Of a DNA stretch of 26,999 bases, positions 16,987-24,794 are shown one piece after another; position 1 is the first letter of the stretch, and each line of letters opens with the position of its first letter. Source of the DNA: Porphyromonadaceae bacterium UBA7042 (GTDB lineage Bacteria > Bacteroidota > Bacteroidia > Bacteroidales > Muribaculaceae); contig DLAR01000089.1 in NCBI GenBank assembly GCA_002494015.1, positions 1 to 26,999 of the forward strand, read 5' to 3'. The notes below the pieces were generated by a model, which worked only from the letters and a program-made list of their open reading frames with translations, did no database searches and was not told the DNA's origin. The position numbers and the translations under genes are program-made.

Positions 16987-19900
16987 ATGAAAATGCTCAA
17001 TAATTATAAGAAGACCGTCATGGGCGCAACACTGGTTGCGGCTATGATAGCCGTGCCGGTATCAGCTGTGGCAGCTCCCGCCGGGGCCGATAACGAGACT
17101 GAAGTCTCTGCCGCATCGGTTGAAATTCCGGGCCGTGTCATTGATGCCGCGACCGGAAAGCCTCTCGCCGGTGCCCGTGTCTCCGTGGTCAACAGCACTG
17201 CCACGGTCTCGACCGGTGATGACGGTGCTTTCGCCCTCAAGTCACCCTCGTCGCGTGTCTCCCTCAAAGTGGAGTTTCCCGGCTACAATACAGTGATTGT
17301 TCCCGCGTCGGGACGCAGCGAGGTTGCTGTCAAAATGTCGCAGTCGACCGGCTCGACGGTTTATGATACTGACGTGCTTGCATCCGGAGCAACGACACTT
17401 GTGTCTGATTTCCCCATCGGCGAGGTTGCAGCCGACCGCAGTGTCTCTGACCTTCAGGGTGACCTTTTCGCCATCTCGCGCTCGGGTATGCCCGGGGCCG
17501 GCCACACCGTCTATGTGTCGGGTCTCCACTCGATCAGTACCTCGTCGCAGCCCCTTTATGTGGTCGACGGTGTTGTCTGGACCACATCGGAAGACGCAAT
17601 CTCGACAGTTGACGGCCATTTCAACAACCCCCTCGCCCTCATCTCGCCCGACGACATCGAGAGTATCAGCGTCATGAAGAACGGAACCGCGCTCTATGGT
17701 GCCAAAGGCGGCAACGGCGTTGTCATCATCGAGACCAAACGCGCCCTCAGCGAGGCTACCGAAATCGAGGCATTCGCCCGCATGGGCTGGCGAGGCAGCA
17801 TCAAGTCTATTCCCGTGATGGATGCGTCGCAATATCGCACTTACGCCTCTGACATCGTGAAAGGAAAGTACACCAATACCACCCACATAGAGCGTCTCAG
17901 CTTCCTGAACGACGACCCGTCATCATCACAGTATGCCATGACCCACAACAACACTGACTGGCTCGACCTGACAACCCGCACGGGACTGTTGATGAACTAC
18001 GGCGTGAACGTGCGTGGCGGTGACGACCGTGCCCTCTATGCCTTCATGCTCGGTTATACCAAGAATGACGGCTCGGTCAAGGAGACATCGATGGACCGCA
18101 TCAACGTGAGGTTCAACTCTGACATCAAGCTGTGGCAGGGTGCGACTCTGCGTTTTGACATCGCTTACGCCCAAGTCAACTACAAGTTGCGCGACGACGG
18201 TGTCAACGCCCTCACCTCTCCCTATTACCTCTCGATGATCAAGTCGCCGCTTTATCACCCCAACGTCCTGACTACCGACGGTGCCGTCACTGTCAAGTAT
18301 GCCGATGTTGACGAGCTGGGTATCAGCAACCCCATGACCATTCTCGACATGGGAGTAGGGGAGAGCCGCAACTACCGTTTCAACCTCAATGCCGCCCCCC
18401 GGTACCGGATTAATTCACAGCTCGCGGTCGAAGGGCATGTCGATTACTCTTTTGACAAAATCAAGGAAAACTCCTTCTACCCCGACTATGGCGTGGGTGA
18501 GACTGAGTTTGTCAACAATACCGGCGAAATCTATTTTACCGCAAGGAACGCCGTGCAGAACCTGATGGTGCGGCACACTACATTCCATGCCGGACTGCAT
18601 GTCGACTACAACCCGCTGCATGACACGGTCAACGACCTCGCGCTCCGAGCCGGTTACCGTTATCAGAACGATACCTACATCTCGTCACTCGGAAAAGGTT
18701 TCAACACTTCGAGCGACTACATCAACGACCTCGCCAACACCACGACGCGCGAGACTATGGGCTTTGACACCAAGTGGCGCAACATGGCGTGGTTCTTTAC
18801 CGGGGAATACTCCCTTTACAAGCGTTATATTCTCGGCGTGGATGTGACTATGGAGTCAAGCTCGCGGTTTGGCAAGGATGCCCCCGACGCAATCCATCTC
18901 GGCGGAATCTCTTGGGGCCTGTTCCCCTCGGTAAACGCCGCGTGGCTCATCTCGTCTGAATCATGGATGGCCGGCGCCCGTTTCGTCAACCTGATGAAGC
19001 TCCGCGCTGGGTTTGACATGGCGGGAAACGACAATCTTCCCTATTTTGCCAACCGCACCTACTTTGCGTCAAGCCATTTCCTCGGCAATGCCTATGCCCC
19101 GGTCCTCTCGGGCATCGGCAACAACCGCCTGAAATGGGAGACTACCTCCACTGTCCGTGCCGGTCTTGACATGAGCATGTTCAATGACCGCTGGCAGTTC
19201 AGCGTCGACCTATATAAGGCCAAGACCCGTGACCTCCTCGTCAGCAAGACACTTGTCGAGGAAGCGGGCCTCGGGACTTATTGGAGCAACGGCGGCGAAC
19301 TTGAAAACTCAGGCGTGAATTTCTCGACCACCGTGCGCGCTCTCAACACCCGCGACTGGAAACTCGACCTTGGCGCGTCAATCGGCCATTACAAGAACAA
19401 GGTCACCAAGCTCGACGACGGTGATTTCACCACTGACATCTGCGGGGGCTCCGTTCTGACCTCGGTCGGCAACCCTGTCGGAGTGTTCTACGGCTACAAG
19501 ACCGACGGAGTCTTCTCCACAGCAGCCGATGCAGCAGCCGCCGATCTGAAAATCCGTAACGCCAACGGCTCCTATACCGCGTTTGCCGCAGGCGACATGA
19601 AATTTGTCGACGCTACCACCGACGGTGTCATCAACGACGATGACCGCCGGATTATCGGCAATCCCAATCCTGATTTCTATGGTAATTTCAACTTCCGTCT
19701 CACTTGGAAGAACTTCACCCTCGGTTCAATCTTTACCTATTCGGTCGGCAACGATGTCTACAATGCCCTCCGTGCCAATCTTGAAAGCGGAAGCGACATC
19801 TTCAACCAGACAACCGCGATGGCCAACCGCTGGGTTGCCGAAGGTCAGGTGACCGACATCCCGCGCTCCACATTCGGCGACCCGATGGGCAACTCCCGTT

Positions 19901-20157
19901 TCAGCGACCGCTGGATTGAAGACGGTAGCTACCTCAAGTGGAAATCTCTCTCTTTCGAATACCGCATCCCCATCCACAACCCCTATATTCAGGGTGTGAC
20001 ACTGTCGTTTGCTGTCCACAACCTCTGCACATGGACCAAGTATCTCGGTCCCGACCCCGAATTTTCTTTCGGAAACTCGCCCCTCTACATGGGTGTCGAT
20101 GCCGGTCTGATTCCGGCGACGCGCGACTTCAACTTCGGTGTTAAAATCAATCTGTAA
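16987..20157 (+). CDS. SusC-like TonB-dependent outer-membrane transporter (second pair)
   Basis: This 1056-residue receptor has a signal peptide (about 1-29), an acidic linker and a carboxypeptidase-D regulatory-like domain (about 46-115, IPGRVIDAATGKPLAGARV). The plug (about 133-254) keeps PLYVVDGVVW, DDIESISVMKNGTALYGAKG and GNGVVIIETKR. The barrel ends RDFNFGVKINL. Compared with the first SusC, the plug is divergent: the usual RIRG block is VYVSGLHSIS, and no clear EVVVVGYG-type TonB box follows the regulatory domain. It should form an importer with the SusD that starts 6 bp downstream. The divergence suggests a different ligand from the first pair, but the ligand is unknown. The frame is intact. 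Confidence 0.93.
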   Translation: MKMLNNYKKTVMGATLVAAMIAVPVSAVAAPAGADNETEVSAASVEIPGRVIDAATGKPLAGARVSVVNSTATVSTGDDGAFALKSPSSRVSLKVEFPGYNTVIVPASGRSEVAVKMSQSTGSTVYDTDVLASGATTLVSDFPIGEVAADRSVSDLQGDLFAISRSGMPGAGHTVYVSGLHSISTSSQPLYVVDGVVWTTSEDAISTVDGHFNNPLALISPDDIESISVMKNGTALYGAKGGNGVVIIETKRALSEATEIEAFARMGWRGSIKSIPVMDASQYRTYASDIVKGKYTNTTHIERLSFLNDDPSSSQYAMTHNNTDWLDLTTRTGLLMNYGVNVRGGDDRALYAFMLGYTKNDGSVKETSMDRINVRFNSDIKLWQGATLRFDIAYAQVNYKLRDDGVNALTSPYYLSMIKSPLYHPNVLTTDGAVTVKYADVDELGISNPMTILDMGVGESRNYRFNLNAAPRYRINSQLAVEGHVDYSFDKIKENSFYPDYGVGETEFVNNTGEIYFTARNAVQNLMVRHTTFHAGLHVDYNPLHDTVNDLALRAGYRYQNDTYISSLGKGFNTSSDYINDLANTTTRETMGFDTKWRNMAWFFTGEYSLYKRYILGVDVTMESSSRFGKDAPDAIHLGGISWGLFPSVNAAWLISSESWMAGARFVNLMKLRAGFDMAGNDNLPYFANRTYFASSHFLGNAYAPVLSGIGNNRLKWETTSTVRAGLDMSMFNDRWQFSVDLYKAKTRDLLVSKTLVEEAGLGTYWSNGGELENSGVNFSTTVRALNTRDWKLDLGASIGHYKNKVTKLDDGDFTTDICGGSVLTSVGNPVGVFYGYKTDGVFSTAADAAAADLKIRNANGSYTAFAAGDMKFVDATTDGVINDDDRRIIGNPNPDFYGNFNFRLTWKNFTLGSIFTYSVGNDVYNALRANLESGSDIFNQTTAMANRWVAEGQVTDIPRSTFGDPMGNSRFSDRWIEDGSYLKWKSLSFEYRIPIHNPYIQGVTLSFAVHNLCTWTKYLGPDPEFSFGNSPLYMGVDAGLIPATRDFNFGVKINL

Positions 20158-20163
20158 ACTATC

Positions 20164-21885
20164 ATGAAACATAATAGCATAAAACTGTTAATCGCGGCAC
20201 TTTCCGCCATCGTCGGTTTTTCGTCATGTGAAGACATGATGGACACCGATACCTCGACCTACCGCTATGAGAACGGCGTGAAACTCGAAACCGCCGCCGA
20301 CTCGCTTTACTCGGTGATGGGCATTCTAAACCAGTTGCAGGCAGTCGGCGAGCGTTATGTCCTCCTCGGCGAGCTTCGCGGCGATCTTGTGAGCGTCACT
20401 CCTGACGCAGATTTCTCACTGCGCGAGATTTCTGAATTCAACATCTCTCCCGACAACGAATATCTTTCCATGCGCGACTATTACAGCATCATCAACAACT
20501 GTAATTACGCTCTGTCACGCATCGACACCGATGTCACCATCCACGGCACCAAGGCTCTGCTCCCCGAGTATGTGGCTATCCGCGCAATGCGCGCGTGGAC
20601 CTATCTCCAGATGGGACTTAACTTCGGGACCGTCAAGTATATATCCGAGCCGATTCTATCGCTTGAAGACAGCCTGAAGGATTTCCCCTCGGTCGACCTT
20701 GACGCCCTCGTGCCCATGCTGATTTCCGATATGGAACAGTATGCCACTGTCGACATGCCCTCCTATGGCACTATCGACGGTTTTAGCTCCACCCGGTTCT
20801 TTGTACAGCCGCGCCTCCTTCTCGGCGACCTGTACCTGTATAATAATGACTACGAACAGGCCGCCGCGATGTACTACAGCTATATCGAGCGCTATAATGT
20901 CGCCATTACATCGGGTTACGGTAACTGCTGGAGCTCGTCCAATCAGGACAATGCCCAGCTCGGCAACAATGGCGCATATATTTCAGAAGCCATGCAGATG
21001 ATACCTTACTCGTCAGATGCCAAGGAATATCACCCCAACCTTGTCAACCTGACCTATAACACTGTTCCCTCGATTGTGCCTGCTGAATGGTGGGTAGAGG
21101 AAATGAACGACATTTCCCACTTCCATGTCGACAACATGGGCAACAATATCATCAGCGGCTATCTTCAGGGCGATTTGCGAGGTCAGGTGCGTTATCGTAG
21201 CGGAACCCGTGAAAGCGCGGCTTCATTCGGTAACATCCGGACCGGAGTCAATTCGTCGGACTGCCTGATAACAAAGTTTGAGCTGAATGCGACCCAGAAT
21301 ACCGCAATCACATCTCCCGATAATGAATTGTTGCAGGGAATGGGCCTGTTGGCACGCAGCGTGGTAACTTGTCGCACGTCTCACGTCTATCTGCGCTACG
21401 CCGAGGCTGTAAACCGCGCCGGAAAGCCCACCCTCGCTTTTGCCGTTCTCAAAAACGGACTGACCCGCGAGAATATGACCGTCGGGCAGCCTGTGGAGGG
21501 TGAGGAGGTCACCGAGAAGCCGGTTATCAACCCCGAGGAGCTTGCCGACAACCGGCCTTGGACCAATTTTGCCGCGCTCGACCTTGACAACTGCGGGACC
21601 GCCATGCGCGGACGCGGTCTCGGAATCCGTCTTGACGGCAGCGATTATCTGATTCCCGAACTTGCCACCCGCAACGACTCTATCGACTTCGTTGAAACGG
21701 AAATTCTGCGCGAGATGGCCGCCGAGACAGCTTTTGAAGGAAACCGATTCTTTGACCTTCTCCGCGTGTCTCGCCACCGCGCCGACCACCCGGCGTTGAT
21801 GATTGACCGGATTTCGGCACGCTTTGATGACCCAGCCGCAATCAAGGCTCGTCTTAGCGACCGCAACAACTGGTGGGTTAAATAA
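20164..21885 (+). CDS. SusD-like surface glycan-binding lipoprotein (second pair)
   Basis: This 573-residue SusD/RagB-type lipoprotein has lipobox FSSC with acylated Cys22 and a following EDMMDTDT. Family features include YYSIINNCNYALSRID near residue 105, the AIRAMRAWTYLQMGLNFGTVKYI helix region (residues 138-160), YLRYAEAVNRAGKP, and near the end EMAAETAFEGNRFFDLLRVSRH. It is the last gene of the operon and is followed by a terminator-like hairpin. It should act as the lid and sugar-capturing partner of the adjacent SusC. It is 55 residues longer than the first SusD; some of the extra length is in the loop-rich middle (about 290-440), a region that can contribute to ligand choice. Confidence 0.93.
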   Translation: MKHNSIKLLIAALSAIVGFSSCEDMMDTDTSTYRYENGVKLETAADSLYSVMGILNQLQAVGERYVLLGELRGDLVSVTPDADFSLREISEFNISPDNEYLSMRDYYSIINNCNYALSRIDTDVTIHGTKALLPEYVAIRAMRAWTYLQMGLNFGTVKYISEPILSLEDSLKDFPSVDLDALVPMLISDMEQYATVDMPSYGTIDGFSSTRFFVQPRLLLGDLYLYNNDYEQAAAMYYSYIERYNVAITSGYGNCWSSSNQDNAQLGNNGAYISEAMQMIPYSSDAKEYHPNLVNLTYNTVPSIVPAEWWVEEMNDISHFHVDNMGNNIISGYLQGDLRGQVRYRSGTRESAASFGNIRTGVNSSDCLITKFELNATQNTAITSPDNELLQGMGLLARSVVTCRTSHVYLRYAEAVNRAGKPTLAFAVLKNGLTRENMTVGQPVEGEEVTEKPVINPEELADNRPWTNFAALDLDNCGTAMRGRGLGIRLDGSDYLIPELATRNDSIDFVETEILREMAAETAFEGNRFFDLLRVSRHRADHPALMIDRISARFDDPAAIKARLSDRNNWWVK

Positions 21886-21909
21886 CAGAAAGCGATAAAA
21901 GTAAAAGGT

Positions 21910-21954
21910 GAAGGGTGAAAGGTGAAGGAGCGTTATCTTCACCTTTCACCCTTC
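21910..21954 (+). terminator. Hairpin terminator made of GTGAAAG-type repeats
   Basis: GAAGGGTGAAAGGTGAAG (21910-21927) is a perfect 18-nt inverted copy of CTTCACCTTTCACCCTTC (21937-21954), with a 9-nt loop. The right arm is followed by T-rich DNA (TCTCTTTTCATCTTTTTT). The position just after the last susD gene fits a transcription terminator. The arms are themselves degenerate heptad repeats, and another pyrimidine copy (CACCTTTCAC) follows at 21971-21980. Confidence 0.7.
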
Positions 21955-21984
21955 TCTTTTCATCTTTTTTCACCTTTCACTTTT

Positions 21985-22015
21985 TTTGCCATGATAATGT
22001 TTTTGTGTACCTTTG
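21985..22015 (+). promoter_or_regulatory. Bacteroidota-type promoter for the FtsB-like gene
   Basis: TTTG (21985-21988), a spacer of exactly 19 bp, then TACCTTTG (22008-22015) match the -33/-7 consensus well. The predicted start is near 22021, which gives a leader of about 22 nt before the ATG at 22043. Confidence 0.75.
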
Positions 22016-22042
22016 TCACCTCATCAGGACGAAATTCAAGTT

Positions 22043-22339
22043 ATGCAAGTAAAAAAGATATTTTCATGGTGTCGGCGTTACATCTCCCTGACGCTGCTCG
22101 CGGCACTGGCCGTCACGGCTTTTGTGCTGTTTTTCAATGAAAATTCGGTCATGCGCACCTATGAGCACGAAAAAGAAATCGAGAGTCTCAAGGCCCGCAT
22201 CAAGGACTCGCGTGATACCCTCGAATATTACAGGTCGCTTAACTCGTCGCTTGATACCGACAAGGAGACGATGGAGCGGATCGTGCGCGAGCAGTACCAC
22301 ATGCAGCACCCCAATGAAGAAGTCTATGTGTTTGAATAG
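22043..22339 (+). CDS. FtsB/DivIC-like septum formation initiator protein
   Basis: This 98-residue bitopic membrane protein has a short basic cytoplasmic end (MQVKKIFSWCRRY), one transmembrane helix (about 13-32), a coiled coil (about 36-72, EKEIESLKARIKDSRDTLEYYRSL in pieces) and the conserved tail MERIVREQYHMQHPNEEVYVF. This matches the septum formation initiator family, which works with FtsL and FtsQ in the divisome. I used the ATG at 22043 because the longer frame from a TTG at 22013 would start inside the -7 box. A membrane-protein gene follows 12 bp later and is probably co-transcribed. Confidence 0.9.
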   Translation: MQVKKIFSWCRRYISLTLLAALAVTAFVLFFNENSVMRTYEHEKEIESLKARIKDSRDTLEYYRSLNSSLDTDKETMERIVREQYHMQHPNEEVYVFE

Positions 22340-22351
22340 AATTGTGGAATT

Positions 22352-22744
22352 ATGAAGAAAAATCAATCTCGGCCCGCAGATATCCCGCGTCGCGCGTGGA
22401 CTATGTGGCTTGTAAATATCGGATTGCTCGCCATTGTTGTCGCGACCGCGCTGCCGTTGCTTCACGTCGGGGTCGACGTCAGCCGTTTTGTCTATGCGGC
22501 AGGAGCGGTTGTGCTGCTTGCGGGGCGTGTGCTGACACCCGCTCCCGGAAATGTCTCTTTGCGGCTCAAACGCATGTGCCGTCTCGAAACATGGAGCGCG
22601 ATAATATTCATCGTCGGCGCTGTCCTGTTGTTCTACCCCGGCACGGCGGGAACGCGCGACTGGATTGCGTTCACTCTTGCCGGAGGCGCGGTTCAGGTGT
22701 ATACCTCGCTGATGATTCCGCGCCTGATGAAGGCTGAAAAGTGA
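22352..22744 (+). CDS. Small four-helix inner-membrane protein of unknown function
   Basis: The protein has 130 residues. Four hydrophobic helices are likely, at about 16-36, 43-61, 79-95 and 103-122, joined by short basic loops (RLKRMCRLE near 71-79). There is no signal peptide and no catalytic motif. I do not recognise a named family; its position after an FtsB-like gene appears typical of Bacteroidales. It starts 12 bp after the preceding stop, so it shares that transcript. A role in the envelope or cell division is only suggested by its neighbour. Confidence 0.8.
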   Translation: MKKNQSRPADIPRRAWTMWLVNIGLLAIVVATALPLLHVGVDVSRFVYAAGAVVLLAGRVLTPAPGNVSLRLKRMCRLETWSAIIFIVGAVLLFYPGTAGTRDWIAFTLAGGAVQVYTSLMIPRLMKAEK

Positions 22745-22785
22745 CCCTCGCCGCTTTTTTATCGACGTTTTGTTGTGCAGAAAAC

Positions 22786-22816
22786 TTTGACAATTAACGA
22801 GTAATTAGTAATTTTG
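22786..22816 (+). promoter_or_regulatory. Bacteroidota-type promoter for coaX, at the start codon
   Basis: TTTG (22786-22789), a spacer of exactly 19 bp, then TAATTTTG (22809-22816) followed by C closely fit the -33/-7 consensus. The predicted transcript start (about 22821-22824) coincides with the coaX ATG at 22824, so the message may have little or no 5' leader. Confidence 0.75.
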
Positions 22817-22823
22817 CGCCGTG

Positions 22824-23567
22824 ATGCCGCTATATCTCACCATTGACCGAGGCAATACCGAGGCGAAAATAACCTTGTGGGACGGTACAATTCTCGTCGA
22901 CAGCATGATTTGTCGCGATGTGACCGCCGCCGTCTTGCGCGATTTTATCGACGGGCGTGACGTGTCGGCTGCTATTTATTGCAGCGTTGCCCGAGACAGC
23001 GACAGGCTTCCTTCGGCGCTGGGCGAAGTCGTGCCGAGGGTGCTGAGGCTCGACCATTCACTGCCGCTGCCGATAAAAATCGGTTATGCGACACCGTCGA
23101 CTCTCGGGGCCGACCGCATCGCTGCCGCCGCCGGCGCGTGGTGTGACCGCCCCGGTTCTCCGGTGCTCGTGGTTGATGCCGGAACGGCCGTGACCTATGA
23201 TTATGTCAGTGCCGACGGCGTGTTTCACGGCGGTAATATAGCGCCGGGAATCTCCATGCAGCTCGAAGCCTTGCACCGTTACACGGCGAGACTTCCGCGA
23301 GTGCCTTATCCCGAGCACCCGGTGAGGGATTTCGCCGACCGTTACATGGGGTGGGATACCCCCTCGGCCATCACCCTCGGGGCACTCTACGGAATCGTGG
23401 GTGCCATAGATTATTACAGGAGGCGTCTCGGCGCGGATACACGCGTGGTCCTCGGCGGCGGCTGTGCCCACACGGTGGCCCCTCTCTGCACATTCCCGGT
23501 GGAGGCTGACGAACATCTTGCCTCCAAAGGCTTAAACAGAATTTTATTGTACAATGAAGATAAGTAA
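22824..23567 (+). CDS. coaX: Type III pantothenate kinase
   Basis: This cytoplasmic enzyme of 247 residues phosphorylates pantothenate with ATP, the first step of coenzyme A synthesis. It belongs to the type III (CoaX) class of the ASKHA superfamily. Motifs seen are IDRGNT (7-12, phosphate-1 loop), YATPSTLGADR (88-98) with the conserved Asp97, VVDAGTAVTYD (116-126) and GGNIAPG (136-142). A GTG at 22821 is in frame, but the adjacent ATG gives the normal family start MPLYLTIDRGNT. The gene has its own promoter. Its 3' end overlaps the next gene by 14 bp, which suggests translational coupling. Confidence 0.95.
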   Translation: MPLYLTIDRGNTEAKITLWDGTILVDSMICRDVTAAVLRDFIDGRDVSAAIYCSVARDSDRLPSALGEVVPRVLRLDHSLPLPIKIGYATPSTLGADRIAAAAGAWCDRPGSPVLVVDAGTAVTYDYVSADGVFHGGNIAPGISMQLEALHRYTARLPRVPYPEHPVRDFADRYMGWDTPSAITLGALYGIVGAIDYYRRRLGADTRVVLGGGCAHTVAPLCTFPVEADEHLASKGLNRILLYNEDK

Positions 23568-24789
23568 ACTGATTATCGTTCTCGCAATGGCGCTTGGCGC
23601 CGGTGTCATGGCTGTGGCACAAGAGACAAGTCCCTATTCAAAATATGGCTACGGTATTCTCGGCGACAACGCGACATCGGCCCAGCGTCAGATGGGCGGG
23701 GTCGGTTATGCCATGAATTCCGGGCGTCAGATTAATGTGATGAATCCCGCTTCCTACGCCGCCATCGACTCGCTGACTTTCCTGATGGACATGGGGGTTG
23801 ATTTTTCAATCCTTTCGCGCAAGGACAATGCCGGGTCGTCCCACGACTACGGCGGCGGTCTCGATTACCTCACCATCCAGTTCCCTGTGACCCGTTATCT
23901 GGGTGTCAGCGCGGGGTTGCTGCCTTATTCCTCGGTAGGTTACACATTCGGCAACAAGATTGAAAACGGCTCGATGTCCCATCAAGGCTCGGGTGGCATC
24001 AACCAGCTCTATCTCGGAGTCGGCGCGACCCCGTTCAAGAACTTCCGTATCGGTGCCAATGTCTCCTATCTTTTCGGCTCGACCTATAACGATGTCTATG
24101 CTACGGCCTCGTCGTCCAGCAGCGCGTTGTTTGAACAAGTGCTCGAAGTCAAGGACTACCACCTGCAATTCGGCGCGCAGTATTCAATTGACATCAATCG
24201 CAAGAACCGTGTGAGCGTCGGCGTGGTGTTCTCTCCCGCCAAGACCCTTCTCGGCCACACCTATGTGCAGCAGTATATAGTCAATTCAACCGCTGCTCCT
24301 GACACCGTGGCCTACGAGAATCTCCGCAACAACTTCTCGCTCCCTGACACATGGGGCGCGGGTATCGCCTACGAATGGAACCGCCGGCTGCTTGTCGAGC
24401 TCGATTTCACTTATCAGAACTGGGCCAAGGCAAAGTACAAGCAGATTGAGAACTTCTCGGCTACGGAACTGACCGACCGATGGAAGGTGGCGCTGGGCGC
24501 CAGCTATACCCCCAACCCCCGAGGCGGCTATTTCAAGCGCATGACCTATCGCGCGGGCGGATTCTTCAACCATGATTACATCAAGGTCAACGGCAACGAC
24601 GTCAGGGAATACGGCGTGGCCTGCGGTTTCGGATTTCCGGCCGCAAGCAACAAGACCATCATCAATCTGGGTTTTGAATATCGTCACCGGCAGGCTCATC
24701 CCGATCCCTTGTTGAAAGAGAATTACTTTAATTTCACGCTTGGGGTCAACTTCAACCAGTCGTGGTTCTTTAAGAGCAAGATTCGCTAA
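23554..24789 (+). CDS. Outer-membrane beta-barrel protein (SPYSKYGYG family)
   Basis: The protein has 411 residues and a signal peptide (1-22, ending AVAQ). The mature start TSPYSKYGYGILGD is characteristic of a Bacteroidota outer-membrane protein family related to FadL/OmpP1-type barrels. Alternating beta-strand patterns fill the rest, and the chain ends with aromatic-rich strands (YFNFTLGVNFNQSWFF), as expected for a porin-like barrel. The cargo is unknown; FadL relatives carry hydrophobic compounds, but that is only a possibility here. The gene overlaps coaX by 14 bp and lies 5 bp before the lptC-like gene. This places it in an envelope-biogenesis operon. Confidence 0.85.
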   Translation: MKISKLIIVLAMALGAGVMAVAQETSPYSKYGYGILGDNATSAQRQMGGVGYAMNSGRQINVMNPASYAAIDSLTFLMDMGVDFSILSRKDNAGSSHDYGGGLDYLTIQFPVTRYLGVSAGLLPYSSVGYTFGNKIENGSMSHQGSGGINQLYLGVGATPFKNFRIGANVSYLFGSTYNDVYATASSSSSALFEQVLEVKDYHLQFGAQYSIDINRKNRVSVGVVFSPAKTLLGHTYVQQYIVNSTAAPDTVAYENLRNNFSLPDTWGAGIAYEWNRRLLVELDFTYQNWAKAKYKQIENFSATELTDRWKVALGASYTPNPRGGYFKRMTYRAGGFFNHDYIKVNGNDVREYGVACGFGFPAASNKTIINLGFEYRHRQAHPDPLLKENYFNFTLGVNFNQSWFFKSKIR

Positions 24790-24794
24790 CAGCT

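Noticed and set aside
21902..21987. CRISPR-like array
   Set aside because: The repeated units are 7-mers without unique spacers and form a hairpin; no cas genes are present.
22013..22042. Ten-residue N-terminal extension of the FtsB-like protein from TTG
   Set aside because: The TTG lies inside the TACCTTTG promoter box, so it would not be on the transcript; ATG 22043 gives the normal family start.
22821..22823. GTG start for coaX
   Set aside because: The adjacent ATG gives the typical CoaX N-terminus and the predicted transcript start lies at this position.
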